Notes: generated by a model from the sequence alone, not told the origin. Counted from the stretch's first letter, positions 43,199 to 53,021 are shown. The stretch is 64,000 nucleotides of DNA from Tateyamaria omphalii (GCF_014651375.1 NZ_BMWT01000004.1:1-64000), one strand, 5' to 3'. A program made the numbers and translations.

Positions 43199-43233
43199 AA
43201 AAAGGGCGTCAAGCGGATGCCCGACGCCCTTTT
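43199..43233 (-). terminator. Intrinsic terminator after the esterase-like gene
   Basis: AAAAGGGCGTC, a twelve-base loop, GACGCCCTTTT: a perfect 11-bp stem with a T-run on the minus strand, 18 bases beyond the stop at 43251. The A/T ends make it usable in both directions. Confidence 0.85.
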
Positions 43234-43250
43234 CTGTCATGTGCTTTGGA

Positions 43251-45422
43251 TCAGTTCACCGACCCGATGGAAAAGAACATCGTCTCGCCCGAATGATCAT
43301 CGACCCCGTCATTGTCGGTCGAAATCCACGCCGTACCGTCAGGGGTGATCGCCAGCCCCTCGACCTTGTCCAGCACATAGCCACCGGTCGAAGTGAGGTC
43401 AGGGATCAGATCGCGCACCTCTTCCTTGCTGACCACGGGCAGATCACTGCCCAAGGGCGCTGGCTGCATCTCGGCCAGCGGCACGCGGTAGACCTTCTTG
43501 GTCACGGCGTCCATCCCGTGCTGATTGTCGCGCTCGACGATATAGACATAGTCGCCATGGGCCACGATCTCGGACAGGCCCACCCAACCCTTGGCGGGGT
43601 CGGCTTTAGGATAATGCACCGCGCCCCATTCCTCGGTCTCGATGTTATAGGCCACCAGCTTCACGTGGTTCGCAGGGTCATCCTTCCACTCGCGCTGCAC
43701 GGCCATCCATAGGGTGTCACCGACCTTGGTGATCCCCTCAAAGCCAAAGCGTTTTTCGACCGCCATCAACTCAGGCGGCAGGCCGATTTCCTCGTCGATA
43801 TTGCCGTCAGCCTCGACCTTGTAGATCGCATGCGGAATGACCCGATCCGTGCGCCCCTCGGACGCGATCCAGAACGCGTCACCATCCAGCGTGATGCCTT
43901 CCATGTCTAACTTCTGTGCCGGGTGGCCTGCGCGGGTGACATCAATCGCCTCGATGATCCGGGCAGGGGTCTGGGATGGGTCGATCTTGAAGATGCGCGG
44001 CTGGAAGCCGTAGAAGCTGTCGGACACGGCATAGATCATGCCCGCCTCATCCGCGACCATGCCGGACAGGGCACCCCAGCCGGTCAACTCCTCCATCCCT
44101 TCGGATGTCAGATGCGGATAAACCGCGGGACCTTCGGCAAATTCGTACAGCATGACATGCGCGCGGGCGCCGCCATCTTCGATCAGGTCCTTTTCGTTGG
44201 CGGACACCAGCAGGTTACGCTCGGGGACGGTCACATACCCTTCTGGCCCAACACCCGAGGGCAGCAACTGTTTCAGGACAGGTGCCTCAAGTTCGGTCAC
44301 GTCATAGACGCCGACAACAGAGCCGCGTTCGGATCCGACAAACACAAACGGCGTGCCGTCAAATGCGGCGAAGGTCACGCTTTCGGGCTCAATCCCTTTG
44401 CTGTCCGACCGCTTGTCCGGGTAGTGGCCGATCTGGACCAACGCGTGCTCAAAGCTGACACCGCTTTCGTAGACGACGCGACCGTCCTTGCGGAAGATCG
44501 TCCAGCCCCGCGAACCGCCCTGGTAATCACCTTCATTGGCGGTCGCGAAATGCTCGTCATCGATCCACGTCACAGCATCGGGTTCGCGCAGGCGGCCCAT
44601 CTGGCTTTCGGTAAAGATCAGCGCGCCACGTTCATCGGTGGCATCAATGCCCTCAAGGTCCACGGCCCCGGCCGAGAAATGGCTTACAATGGACCCGTCG
44701 CGGGCCACCACAACCATGTGGTTGTTCTCCTGCAGCGTCACCACGGTTTCACCCAGGGCGTTGATGGACACATATTCCGGCTCGGGGTCCGTCGGGGCCA
44801 CGTCCGCCAGCCCGGTCAGGTCAGCGGTGATGATGCTGTCACAGTCCAGCGTGCCATCCACAATGTCGATCATCTGCAACGACCCGGCGGGCAGTTGCGG
44901 GATCACGCCGTCATTCAGGTCTTCGTCGCGCTCGTTTTCGATGGCGACAGAGACAAAGGAGCCATCGGGGGCCTTGGCCACACTGTCCGGCTGTCCCGCC
45001 AGATCGCAGGATGTGATGACAGACCTGGCGGCGACATCGATTGCCAGCATCTTGCCCGACGGGTTGGTGAAACTCTCGGACGTGTTGATGCCCACAAAGG
45101 CTGTCGATCCGATGATGGCAACACTTGTTGGTTCACCATCCAAGGCGATGTTGCCCAGCGGGGCAGGGGACGCCGGATCGGTGATGTCCACCAGTCCCAG
45201 GGCTTCAAGCGGGCTGTCGGTGTAAACCAGCGTCATACCATCGGCGGTCACGTCGATGATCTCGGGCGAGGTCTCGCGGGATGTGTCCTCGCCCTCGGCC
45301 ATGTTGGTCACGACGGGGAAGGAAGCGATACGGTTGAAATTCTTGGTCGCATGGCCGTCGGCAACAGCGGCACCTGCAATCAGGGCCAGTGCCGAAGTCA
45401 TGCATGTTAAGGGTTTGGTCAT
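43251..45422 (-). CDS. Exported esterase-like-phytase-family protein
   Basis: A 723-residue protein from the ATG at 45422, with GGAG six bases upstream. Signal peptide MTKPLTCMTSALALIAGAAVA. The body consists of beta-propeller-like repeats (LVYTDSPLEALGLVDITDP, FVGSERGSVVGVYDV, LLVSANEKDL). The C-terminal third carries the 'esterase-like activity of phytase' pattern: KLDMEGITLDGDAFWIASEGR, EKRFGFEGITKVGDTLW and KVEGLAITPDGTAWISTDND. It is probably periplasmic or secreted and calcium-binding; the substrate may be a phosphate ester, by family only. It stands alone and ends at the 43199 terminator. Confidence 0.85.
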   Translation of the reverse strand: MTKPLTCMTSALALIAGAAVADGHATKNFNRIASFPVVTNMAEGEDTSRETSPEIIDVTADGMTLVYTDSPLEALGLVDITDPASPAPLGNIALDGEPTSVAIIGSTAFVGINTSESFTNPSGKMLAIDVAARSVITSCDLAGQPDSVAKAPDGSFVSVAIENERDEDLNDGVIPQLPAGSLQMIDIVDGTLDCDSIITADLTGLADVAPTDPEPEYVSINALGETVVTLQENNHMVVVARDGSIVSHFSAGAVDLEGIDATDERGALIFTESQMGRLREPDAVTWIDDEHFATANEGDYQGGSRGWTIFRKDGRVVYESGVSFEHALVQIGHYPDKRSDSKGIEPESVTFAAFDGTPFVFVGSERGSVVGVYDVTELEAPVLKQLLPSGVGPEGYVTVPERNLLVSANEKDLIEDGGARAHVMLYEFAEGPAVYPHLTSEGMEELTGWGALSGMVADEAGMIYAVSDSFYGFQPRIFKIDPSQTPARIIEAIDVTRAGHPAQKLDMEGITLDGDAFWIASEGRTDRVIPHAIYKVEADGNIDEEIGLPPELMAVEKRFGFEGITKVGDTLWMAVQREWKDDPANHVKLVAYNIETEEWGAVHYPKADPAKGWVGLSEIVAHGDYVYIVERDNQHGMDAVTKKVYRVPLAEMQPAPLGSDLPVVSKEEVRDLIPDLTSTGGYVLDKVEGLAITPDGTAWISTDNDGVDDHSGETMFFSIGSVN

Positions 45423-45507
45423 CAGACACTCCATCAGGATCAAATCCCGCACGACGTGGCGCGTTTGCTTGACGCCGACGTAACAGTGGCGTGTCAGTTT
45501 TGTAAAA

Positions 45508-46476
45508 TCAGACCGGCGGAGTATGGCCATCCAGCACGGTGCGGAACCAGCCGGTATCGATATTGCCGCCGCACAGGATGACACCCACGCGCTTGCCCGC
45601 CATCTGCGCGCGTTCCTGCATCAGCCCGGCCAGGGGTGCCGCGCCGGCACCCTCGGCTACGTTATGGGTGGCGGTGAAATACAGACGAATGGCCTCCGCC
45701 ACCTCGTCGTCACTCACGGCAATGATACGCTCAGCGCCTTTGGAATAGACGTCAAACGCCTCCGGCACTGGCACCCGCACGGCCATACCATCGGCAAAGG
45801 TGTTGGCTGAGTTTGTCTCGACCAACCGCCCCGCCTCGACCGACAGCTTCGCGGTCTGCGCCTGATCCGATACGACGCCGACCACCTTGGTTTTCAGCCC
45901 CAAAGCATCACGCGCCATGATGGTCCCACAAATGCCGGACCCACAGCCGATGGGGACATAGACGGTGTCCAAATCAGGTTGCGCACTGAACAATTCATAA
46001 GCATAGGTCGCGACCCCACGCACCAGCTCGGGGTGATAGGGTGGGACTATGAACAGCCCCTCTTCTTCGGCCACGCGGTAGGCTTCCTCGCGCGCGGTGT
46101 CGAAGTCATCGCCGAACTCGATCAGTTCGGCCCCAAAGGCGCGCATCGCCGCGTTCTTTTCAACCGAATTGCCCCGCGGGACATAGACCTTTGCCGTCAG
46201 CCCCGCGCCCTTCGCGGCCCATGCCTGCCCTTGTCCGTGATTGCCGCGCGTCGCGGTGCAAATGCCCGGCACTTCGGGGTGTGTCCGGGTTAACCAATCC
46301 ATGAAGGTCAGCGCACCGCGCACCTTGAAGGCGCCAGTGGGTGTATGGTTTTCGTGCTTCACCCACACGTCGGCCCCCGTGGCAGCACTCAGCAACGGCC
46401 AATGGTGCTGCGGCGTCGCGGCCATGCGGGCGTGAACGAAATCGGCGGCGGTCTCAAGATCAGAACGGGTCAGCAT
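45508..46476 (-). CDS. Threonine/serine dehydratase-like PLP enzyme
   Basis: A 322-residue fold-type-II PLP enzyme. The lysine that binds PLP is in HTPTGAFKVRGAL, followed by TATRGNHGQGQAWAAK, the phosphate loop PIGCGSGICG and a C-terminal LCGGNID. There is no ACT regulatory domain, so it resembles catabolic threonine dehydratases or related amino-acid lyases. The exact substrate is uncertain. It follows the PHB-depolymerase-like gene by 18 bases on the same strand. Confidence 0.9.
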   Translation of the reverse strand: MLTRSDLETAADFVHARMAATPQHHWPLLSAATGADVWVKHENHTPTGAFKVRGALTFMDWLTRTHPEVPGICTATRGNHGQGQAWAAKGAGLTAKVYVPRGNSVEKNAAMRAFGAELIEFGDDFDTAREEAYRVAEEEGLFIVPPYHPELVRGVATYAYELFSAQPDLDTVYVPIGCGSGICGTIMARDALGLKTKVVGVVSDQAQTAKLSVEAGRLVETNSANTFADGMAVRVPVPEAFDVYSKGAERIIAVSDDEVAEAIRLYFTATHNVAEGAGAAPLAGLMQERAQMAGKRVGVILCGGNIDTGWFRTVLDGHTPPV

Positions 46477-46494
46477 GGGCGCATCTGACCCCGA

Positions 46495-47328
46495 TCATCC
46501 CTCGGCGTCCAGCCCCTTGCCTTCGAACCAGTCCATGACGCGGGTGGCCCAGCCTTGTGGCGCGCCGTGCCCGCCCTTGTGCAGCATCAGGCGGATGTCG
46601 CCCGCGGCGCAATCGGACCAGTGGCGGAACCACAGATCGTCTTCAAAACTGTTGCGTTCTGGCTGGCGAGCGTCGCAGCCATTGGTTTCGCGCAGAATTT
46701 TCAGCGACGCCCAGACATCGCCCTGCACCACCGCGCCGCCGCCAAAGGAACGCCCCTCCAGCGGGACGGTCCGGTCATTCCAGCCATGGCTGTGAAACAG
46801 GCGCACCGGGGCCGCGCATCCTGTCGGCAGATCATCCCAGAAGGTGCCCGCCAGCGGGGCATAGGCATCGGCAAAGTCAGGCATCTGGCAGGCCATATCC
46901 CAGACAAACGACCCGCCACGTGAAAAACCGGCAAGCAGCACGGTTCCACCGTCCAGCCCCGTCCGCGCACGGACGTCGGCCATTACGTCGGGCAGGAATC
47001 CGAAATCCTGCCGGTCATAGTCCAGATTCTTGCCCCGCACCGACCAGTCCCGCTTGAACCGACGGGTCGGCTGATCGCCATCGGGTGCCACAAAGACATA
47101 ACCACGCGCCAAAGCCTCGCGCGCCAGGTCGGAATTGAGCAATCCGCGCCCACGCCCACCGCCGCCATGCAGATGCATGACGATGCCGCGTGGCTGCGTC
47201 ACCTCCGGCACGGCCATATGATAATTGCCGTTTGGCAGGGCGCAGGGGTCATCACGCCCTCCGCAAGCCGCGGCTGCAGAGATAGGGAACAGGACAAAGG
47301 AAAGCATGGCGATCAGGAGGCGGGACAT
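46495..47328 (-). CDS. Exported PHB-depolymerase/LpqC-like esterase
   Basis: A 277-residue alpha/beta hydrolase with a signal peptide (MSRLLIAMLSFVLFPISAAAA) from the ATG at 47328. MHLHGGGGRGRGLL is the oxyanion region, LLAGFSRGGSFVWD the nucleophile elbow (Ser), HSHGWNDRTVPL the acid region, and LHKGGHGAPQGW holds the His. The form fits the polyhydroxybutyrate-depolymerase/feruloyl-esterase-like family. It would act on esters outside the cytoplasm. It is probably co-transcribed with the dehydratase gene. Confidence 0.85.
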   Translation of the reverse strand: MSRLLIAMLSFVLFPISAAAACGGRDDPCALPNGNYHMAVPEVTQPRGIVMHLHGGGGRGRGLLNSDLAREALARGYVFVAPDGDQPTRRFKRDWSVRGKNLDYDRQDFGFLPDVMADVRARTGLDGGTVLLAGFSRGGSFVWDMACQMPDFADAYAPLAGTFWDDLPTGCAAPVRLFHSHGWNDRTVPLEGRSFGGGAVVQGDVWASLKILRETNGCDARQPERNSFEDDLWFRHWSDCAAGDIRLMLHKGGHGAPQGWATRVMDWFEGKGLDAEG

Positions 47329-47492
47329 GACTGTGCTCCGGGTGTTGTGTCCCATCAACTCACAGCAATCGTTGCGGGCGCGCAACTCACGTCAGCGTCA
47401 GATGTCCAGCCCGTTGCAGGTGCCGACACATGCCACGATAAAAGAGGCAGACGCTTGGCTGAGACCAGCGACCAATATCATGGGGGATAGAA

Positions 47493-47786
47493 ATGACACG
47501 GACCGGAGTGATGCTTGCAGCGGCAATGGTGATGCTGGCCGCCTGTGACGAGACCACGCAATCAGGCGGCGCTGGAGGGCCCTTCATCTCGCCCCTGCCT
47601 GAACGCATTGTCGAAATCGCTGATCCAAAACAGGATCTGAACGCGGTCAAGGTCGATCCGGTGGATGGGTGCCTCGTCTACCGCCATGTCGGCCCGGTCG
47701 AAACGACCTTCCTGCCGCTGCGCACCCGCCAAGGGCGCCCTATCTGCACGCAAGTGCAGGAAGAGGCTGCACCGGCAACCACGTGA
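47493..47786 (+). CDS. Small lipoprotein
   Basis: A 97-residue protein with a lipoprotein signal (MTRTGVMLAAAMVMLAACDE, lipobox LAAC). The mature part has two cysteines (DGCLVYRH, RPICTQ) and no recognised domain. A purine-rich GGGGGATAG lies before the ATG. It is divergent from the esterase gene. Confidence 0.7.
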   Translation: MTRTGVMLAAAMVMLAACDETTQSGGAGGPFISPLPERIVEIADPKQDLNAVKVDPVDGCLVYRHVGPVETTFLPLRTRQGRPICTQVQEEAAPATT

Positions 47787-47898
47787 TCACCCCCAGGCGA
47801 CGCAAGGCACCGGACGAGTTCCCGGGCCAATTCCCGTTGGGCTGGGCTTCTGCTCGTTTCATCGTTGGACCCGGCATCACGCGGGATCAGCGCACATA

Positions 47899-48408
47899 TC
47901 ACTCCAGCCGCAGTGAATACACATTGTTCAGGTACGCCTGCTCATCGATGCGGAAATGCGTTTCCCCGACATGAGCAAAGCCCTGCGCCAGGTAGAAGCC
48001 GATCGCAGGGTCATTCTCTGCATTCGTAGCAAGCCAGACAGAATCGGCTCCAGCGCCGCGACAATGCTGCAGCGCTGCACCCAACAGACGTTTGCCTATC
48101 CCTTTCCCGTGATGCCGGGGCTGAACATAAAATGTCGAAATCTCGATGTCTGAACAGCCCGGCACGGGCGCCGGGTTGGCAAATGACACACGTATGAACC
48201 CGTCAATACCGTCTTCGTTTTCCGACACAAGGAGGACGTGGCTGGGGTCCGAAATCAGCTTTGCGGTCTTTTCGACCGTGAACTCCTCCAAGGCATAATC
48301 TGCGAAAAAGGCGTTCACACCATTCTTCAGATACGTACCAATCCAGACTTCAATGGAAATGGCGGCGATGCTGGACGCATCAGTGGGTTTGGCGGGGCGC
48401 AATGTCAT
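47899..48408 (-). CDS. GNAT-family N-acetyltransferase
   Basis: A 169-residue acetyl-CoA-dependent transferase. Motif A is FYVQPRHHGKGIGKRLLGAAL, with the Q/RxxGxG/A pyrophosphate loop. Motif B is SVWLATNAENDPAIGFYLAQGF. The N-terminus (RPAKPTDASSIAAISIEVW) is typical of RimI/PhnO-like members. The substrate is unknown. Confidence 0.9.
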   Translation of the reverse strand: MTLRPAKPTDASSIAAISIEVWIGTYLKNGVNAFFADYALEEFTVEKTAKLISDPSHVLLVSENEDGIDGFIRVSFANPAPVPGCSDIEISTFYVQPRHHGKGIGKRLLGAALQHCRGAGADSVWLATNAENDPAIGFYLAQGFAHVGETHFRIDEQAYLNNVYSLRLE

Positions 48409-48547
48409 GGCGCATGGATGCGGGTTTTGTGTTGAAGGTCAACGCGCTTGCGGACGTTTGAGGCAGGCAAAACAGCCCAGCCATAGGGAAAGGGAGCGGC
48501 CAAGATATGACCGCGCCCCGCACTTTTGACGAACTCTTGCGCGTTGC

Positions 48548-49213
48548 CTAGCTCGCTGCTGTTACACCATCTTCCGTCGGATACAGGAAGGCGGTCGAGC
48601 CTGGCGTAACATTGGGATAAAGCTGGTTGATATGCGCCATGATCATACGCACGCAGCCCGAGCTCGCCCGTCCGCCGATCGAGCGGGGGTAGGGTGTGCC
48701 ATGAATGCGCAGATACGTGTCGCGGTTGCCAACGAACAGGTACAAGGCGCGCGACCCAAGCGGGTTTCTTGGGCCACCATTCATTCCGTCTGCATGTCTT
48801 TCGAACAGTTGTGGGTCGCGTTCGATCATCGCCTTGGTCGGCGTCCATGTCGGCCACTTGGCCTTACGTTTGATCGTGTAGGTGCCCGGTTCATACAGGT
48901 TGCCCCGCGCAATGGCTGCGCCATAGCGCATCGCGGTGCCGTCTTCCTGAATATGATACAGATATCGCGCTACCGCATCCACATGGATGTCACCCGGCTT
49001 CAACCCGTCATTGGCCTGCACGCGCTGCGGCAGAAACCGGCGGTGCACACCCCAGGGGTTCGATGTGGTAAGGTCGAAATTGGCGGGCGTGACTTGCGAG
49101 TCCCACGCGGACCATTTTGATTGATCGGAAATGGGGCGTGCCAATGCAGGCCCGGCAATGGGTGCCGAAAAAAGAGCGGCGGTGGTCATCACAAAATGGC
49201 GTCTGGTCAACAT
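48548..49213 (-). CDS. L,D-transpeptidase (YkuD), exported
   Basis: A 221-residue peptidoglycan cross-linking enzyme from the ATG at 49213, with AGGAAG nine bases upstream. The N-terminus MLTRRHFVMTTAALFSAP has a twin-arginine-like signal. YkuD catalytic region: LRIHGTPYPRSIGGRASSGCVRM, with the His and the nucleophilic Cys of the SxGCxRM signature. It forms 3-3 cross-links or anchors lipoproteins to peptidoglycan. It is a single gene. Confidence 0.93.
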   Translation of the reverse strand: MLTRRHFVMTTAALFSAPIAGPALARPISDQSKWSAWDSQVTPANFDLTTSNPWGVHRRFLPQRVQANDGLKPGDIHVDAVARYLYHIQEDGTAMRYGAAIARGNLYEPGTYTIKRKAKWPTWTPTKAMIERDPQLFERHADGMNGGPRNPLGSRALYLFVGNRDTYLRIHGTPYPRSIGGRASSGCVRMIMAHINQLYPNVTPGSTAFLYPTEDGVTAAS

Positions 49214-49322
49214 GGATAAAACTTCCTCACACTGAATTGCCTCTATCATATGCCAACCGCTGCAGGATGGGCAAATGGCGCCCGAACCGGTCACGCCGTT
49301 GTGACCGGCTCCAGCATGTCCA

Positions 49323-50798
49323 TCAGACACTCATGCAGATGTATTTCATCTCCAGGAATTCCTCGATCCCGTGATGCGACCCTTCGCGGCCCAGACCGGA
49401 TTGCTTGACGCCACCGAACGGGGCCACCTCGGTCGAGATGATGCCGGTGTTGACCCCGACCATCCCATATTCCAGCGCCTCGGCGACCTTGTGAACCCGG
49501 CTCAGATCGTTGGCGTAGAAATAGGCGGCAAGACCAAAGATCGTGTCGTTGGCCATAGCAATCACATCGTCCACGTCCTCGAACTTGAACAGCGGGGCGA
49601 GGGGGCCAAAAGTCTCTTCATGCGCCACTTTCATGTCCTGGGTCACGCCAGTTACGACGGTGGGTTCCAGGAACGTACCGCCTAGCGGGTGGGTCTTGCC
49701 CCCGGTCAGGATCGTGCCGCCATTGTCGATCACATCGGCCAGATGATCCTGCACCTTCTCAACGGCTTTGTCCGTGATCAGCGGGCCGGTCGTGACACCA
49801 TCCTCAAGCCCGTCCCCAACCTTTAGCGCCTCAACAGCTTCTTTCAGCTTCGCGGCAAAGGCGTCGTAGACACCAGCCTGTACGTAAATCCGGTTGGCAC
49901 AGACACAGGTCTGGCCCGCATTGCGGAACTTGCAAATCATCGCACCTTCGACGGCGGCATCCAGATCGGCGTCGTCAAACACGATAAAGGGGGCATTGCC
50001 GCCCAGCTCCATCGAACATTTCATCACCTGATCGGCGGCCTGACGCAGCAGGATGCGCCCAACCTGGGTCGAGCCTGTGAAGGTCAGTTTGCGCACGGCA
50101 GGGTTCTCGCAGAACTCTTTGCCGGTCTCGGATGCGTTCGAGGTTGTCACCACCTGAAACACACCCGCCGGGATACCGGCGCGCTCGGCCAGCACACCCA
50201 TCGCAATGGCAGACAAGGGGGTCAGTTCAGCCGGGCGGGCGACAAAAGCGCAGCCCGCTGCCAGCGCAGGCGCCGCCTTGCGGGTGATCATCGCGTTCGG
50301 AAAGTTCCACGGCGTGATGGACGCCGCCACCCCAATGGGCTGTTTCAATACAGTTATACGCTTGTCGCGCTGGTGGCCCGGGATCGTCTCTCCATAGATG
50401 CGCTTGGCCTCTTCTGCAAAGAACTCGACGAACGATGCGCCATAGGTAATCTCGCCCTTCGCCTCGGCCAGCGGTTTGCCCTGCTCGGCGGTCAGGATGG
50501 TGCCCAGGTCGTCCTGGTGTTCCATCATCAACTCGAACCAACGGCGCAGCACGGTGGCGCGTTCCTTGCCGGTCCAGGTGGCCCAGTCCTTTTGCGCCGC
50601 CTCAGCGCCCGCGATGGCCTCTGCCACTTGCGCGCGGCTCAGGTCGGTCACCGTGGCCACGACATCTCCTCGGGCGGGGTTGGTCACATCGAATGTGCCT
50701 TCATCCCCGCTGATCCACGCGCCGTTCACATAGGCGCGGGTTTCCAGCAGCGAGGGATCCTTCAGCATGGATTTGAGATCGGTGGTCTGGTCTAGCAT
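49323..50798 (-). CDS. gabD: NAD(P)-dependent succinate-semialdehyde dehydrogenase
   Basis: A 491-residue aldehyde dehydrogenase from the ATG at 50798, with AAGGA upstream; the frame open to 51086 is not used. Marks: TPWNFPNAMITRKAAPALAAGC, cofactor loop FTGSTQVGRIL, catalytic Glu in MELGGNAPFIVFDDAD and catalytic Cys in FRNAGQTCVCANR. The N-terminus (LLETRAYVNGAW) and overall pattern match GabD, which oxidises succinate semialdehyde to succinate in GABA degradation. The 78-base gap to the divergent hydrolase gene must hold both promoters. Confidence 0.93.
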   Translation of the reverse strand: MLDQTTDLKSMLKDPSLLETRAYVNGAWISGDEGTFDVTNPARGDVVATVTDLSRAQVAEAIAGAEAAQKDWATWTGKERATVLRRWFELMMEHQDDLGTILTAEQGKPLAEAKGEITYGASFVEFFAEEAKRIYGETIPGHQRDKRITVLKQPIGVAASITPWNFPNAMITRKAAPALAAGCAFVARPAELTPLSAIAMGVLAERAGIPAGVFQVVTTSNASETGKEFCENPAVRKLTFTGSTQVGRILLRQAADQVMKCSMELGGNAPFIVFDDADLDAAVEGAMICKFRNAGQTCVCANRIYVQAGVYDAFAAKLKEAVEALKVGDGLEDGVTTGPLITDKAVEKVQDHLADVIDNGGTILTGGKTHPLGGTFLEPTVVTGVTQDMKVAHEETFGPLAPLFKFEDVDDVIAMANDTIFGLAAYFYANDLSRVHKVAEALEYGMVGVNTGIISTEVAPFGGVKQSGLGREGSHHGIEEFLEMKYICMSV

Positions 50799-50876
50799 GG
50801 TGCGTCCTTTTCGGGTCTGTTGCATGTCAAACAACACGGGGTAGGCTTGTCCAGTTCCAAAGTCAGGAGGGTCATG

Positions 50877-51668
50877 ATGCCAGACATGGACGATGCCTAT
50901 GCCAACGGGGCCTATATCCAAGGCGCCGCAGACTATCCGCCACGCTGGGCCGAGGCGGCGCAAGCGTTTCGGGATGGGCTTGGTGCACGAGCGCATCTGA
51001 ACCTCAGCTACGGTCCGTCCGACCGGATGGCTCTTGATCACTTCATGCCCGAGGGCGAGGCACAGGGCACCCTGATCTTTGTGCATGGCGGTTACTGGTT
51101 GAAGTTCGACCGGTCCTACTGGTCACATCTGGCCGTAGGCGCATTGGAGCGCGGATGGTGTGTGGCAATGCCCTCCTACGATCTGTGTCCGACCGTGCGG
51201 ATCGCCGGGATCACGCAGCAAATCGCGCAGGCCGTGATGGCCGTGGCCGAGGGCAGCATGGGGCCAATCAGCCTGGCTGGTCACTCGGCGGGCGGGCATC
51301 TTGTCGCTCGGATGCTGGCGCCGGGCATGCTACCCACATCTGTCCTATCGCGGCTAACCCACGTCATGCCTATCTCTCCGGTGTCGGACCTCGAACCACT
51401 TTTGCAAACAGCCATGAATGTCGAATTTGGGATGGATGTTGCAATGGCACGGGCCGAAAGCCCGATGCGGCAACCGAAACCCGATACGCCAGTCACGGTG
51501 TGGGTCGGGGCCGAGGAACGACCGGTGTTTCTTGATCAGGCCCGTTGGCTGGCCAAGGCTTGGGGCGCCGACCACGTCGTCACCAAGGGCGAACATCACT
51601 TCAACGTCATCGACGCGCTGGCAGACCCGGAGGGCGACATGATCCAGCGCTTGACGATGGCACCATGA
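50877..51668 (+). CDS. Arylformamidase-like alpha/beta hydrolase
   Basis: A 263-residue hydrolase. ATG 50877 is six bases after AGGAGG (50865-50870), better than the ATG at 50874. The HGGYW motif (IFVHGGYWLKFDRSYW) is the oxyanion signature of kynurenine-formamidase-like enzymes. The nucleophile is in SLAGHSAGGHL and the acid/His lie in VWVGAEERPVF and KGEHHFNVID. Formyl-kynurenine is one possible substrate. Creatinase follows 101 bases later. Confidence 0.85.
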   Translation: MPDMDDAYANGAYIQGAADYPPRWAEAAQAFRDGLGARAHLNLSYGPSDRMALDHFMPEGEAQGTLIFVHGGYWLKFDRSYWSHLAVGALERGWCVAMPSYDLCPTVRIAGITQQIAQAVMAVAEGSMGPISLAGHSAGGHLVARMLAPGMLPTSVLSRLTHVMPISPVSDLEPLLQTAMNVEFGMDVAMARAESPMRQPKPDTPVTVWVGAEERPVFLDQARWLAKAWGADHVVTKGEHHFNVIDALADPEGDMIQRLTMAP

Positions 51669-51769
51669 CGCGCAAGAAATAACTTGGTCGCAGGCGATGG
51701 CGTCGCCAGCATTTTCAGCCGTATTCCATGTCCTGAACGCCGGGACCTTTCTGAAAAGGAGGGTCAAGG

Positions 51770-52978
51770 ATGACCGCTCGCCCCGATTTCTACCGTTTTC
51801 ACAATGGCGCCAAGGACGCATTGCCGTTCGACGCTGCCGAATATGAAGCGCGCCTCAGCGAGTTGCGCGAACGAATGGACGCGCAAGGCGCCAGCGCCGC
51901 TGTCTTCACGTCGATGCACAATGTCGCTTACTACTCGGGCTTTCTGTACTGCGCCTTTGGCCGCCCCTATGCTTGTGTCGTGACTGAAGACGCCTGTGTG
52001 ACCATCAGCGCCGGCATCGATGCGGGCCAACCCTGGCGGCGCAGCCACGGCGACAACATCACCTATACGGACTGGCAGCGCGACAATTTCTGGCGCGCCG
52101 TGCGCGAGGTGACGGGCGAAGGGGCCGTGATCGGGGTCGAATCCGACCACCTGACCCTGCTGCAGCAGGCCAAGATGGAGGATTTCCTCAAACCCGTCGC
52201 CACCGTTGATCTTTACGAAACCACGATGACTCAACGCATGCACAAGTCTGAGGCCGAGATCGCCCTGATCCGCCATGGCGCGCAGGTGGCCGATGTGGGC
52301 GGCTACGCAATCCGTGACGCGATCAAAGCGGGTGTGCGCGAGATTGATGTGGCCATGGCGGGCCGCGACGCGATGGAGATAGAGATCGCAAAGCGCTTTC
52401 CCAATGCCGAATATCGTGACACTTGGGTGTGGTTCCAATCAGGCATCAACACAGACGGTGCGCACAATCCGGTCACGGGCCGTATGCTTGAACGGGGTGA
52501 TATCCTGTCGCTGAACACCTTCCCCATGATCTCGGGCTACTACACCGCGCTGGAGCGTACGCTTTTTGTCGAGACGGTGGATGACGCGAGCCTAAAGATC
52601 TGGAACCATAACGTCGCGGCACACGAGTTGGGCATGTCGCTGCTGAAACCCGGAGTCACATGTGCCGAGGTGACCGAAGGCGTGAACGCCTATTTCCGCG
52701 AACATGGCCTGCTGCAATATCGCAGCTTCGGCTACGGTCACTCCTTTGGTGTTCTCTCGCACTACTATGGCCGCGAAGCGGGGCTGGAACTGCGCGAAGA
52801 CATCGACACGGTGCTCGAACCCGGCATGGTCATCTCGATGGAACCGATGCTGACCGTTCCTGAGGGTCAGCCGGGTGCCGGTGGCTACCGCGAACACGAC
52901 ATCCTCGTAATCACCGAAGACGGCAATGAGAACATCACTGGCTTCCCCTACGGACCGGACAACAACGTGGTGGGTTAA
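51770..52978 (+). CDS. Creatinase (creatine amidinohydrolase)
   Basis: A 402-residue enzyme hydrolysing creatine to sarcosine and urea, of the pita-bread fold shared with methionine aminopeptidase but metal-free. It resembles Pseudomonas creatinase along its whole length: TSMHNVAYYSGFLYCAFGRPYA, GQPWRRSHGDNITYTDWQRDN, FQSGINTDGAHNPVT (catalytic His), FPMISGYYTALERTLF and YGHSFGVLSHYYGREAGLELRED. Length (402 against about 403) matches. A terminator follows at 53022-53044. The sarcosine oxidase genes expected downstream are not in the window. Confidence 0.92.
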   Translation: MTARPDFYRFHNGAKDALPFDAAEYEARLSELRERMDAQGASAAVFTSMHNVAYYSGFLYCAFGRPYACVVTEDACVTISAGIDAGQPWRRSHGDNITYTDWQRDNFWRAVREVTGEGAVIGVESDHLTLLQQAKMEDFLKPVATVDLYETTMTQRMHKSEAEIALIRHGAQVADVGGYAIRDAIKAGVREIDVAMAGRDAMEIEIAKRFPNAEYRDTWVWFQSGINTDGAHNPVTGRMLERGDILSLNTFPMISGYYTALERTLFVETVDDASLKIWNHNVAAHELGMSLLKPGVTCAEVTEGVNAYFREHGLLQYRSFGYGHSFGVLSHYYGREAGLELREDIDTVLEPGMVISMEPMLTVPEGQPGAGGYREHDILVITEDGNENITGFPYGPDNNVVG

Positions 52979-53021
52979 CTCGCCCCACAAAACCAGTTCT
53001 GCCCTTGATTTTCACCACTCA

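Noticed and set aside
43923..45410. Long plus-strand frame (495 codons) opposite the esterase-like gene
   Set aside because: It is antisense to a gene with a signal peptide, family motifs and a good ribosome-binding site. The translation is His/Gly/Arg-rich with no domain, as expected for a shadow in GC-rich DNA.
48500..48550. A 13-codon plus-strand ORF after GGGAAAGGGAG, ending at the L,D-transpeptidase stop
   Set aside because: Too short to support, no conservation evidence, and convergent with a real gene.
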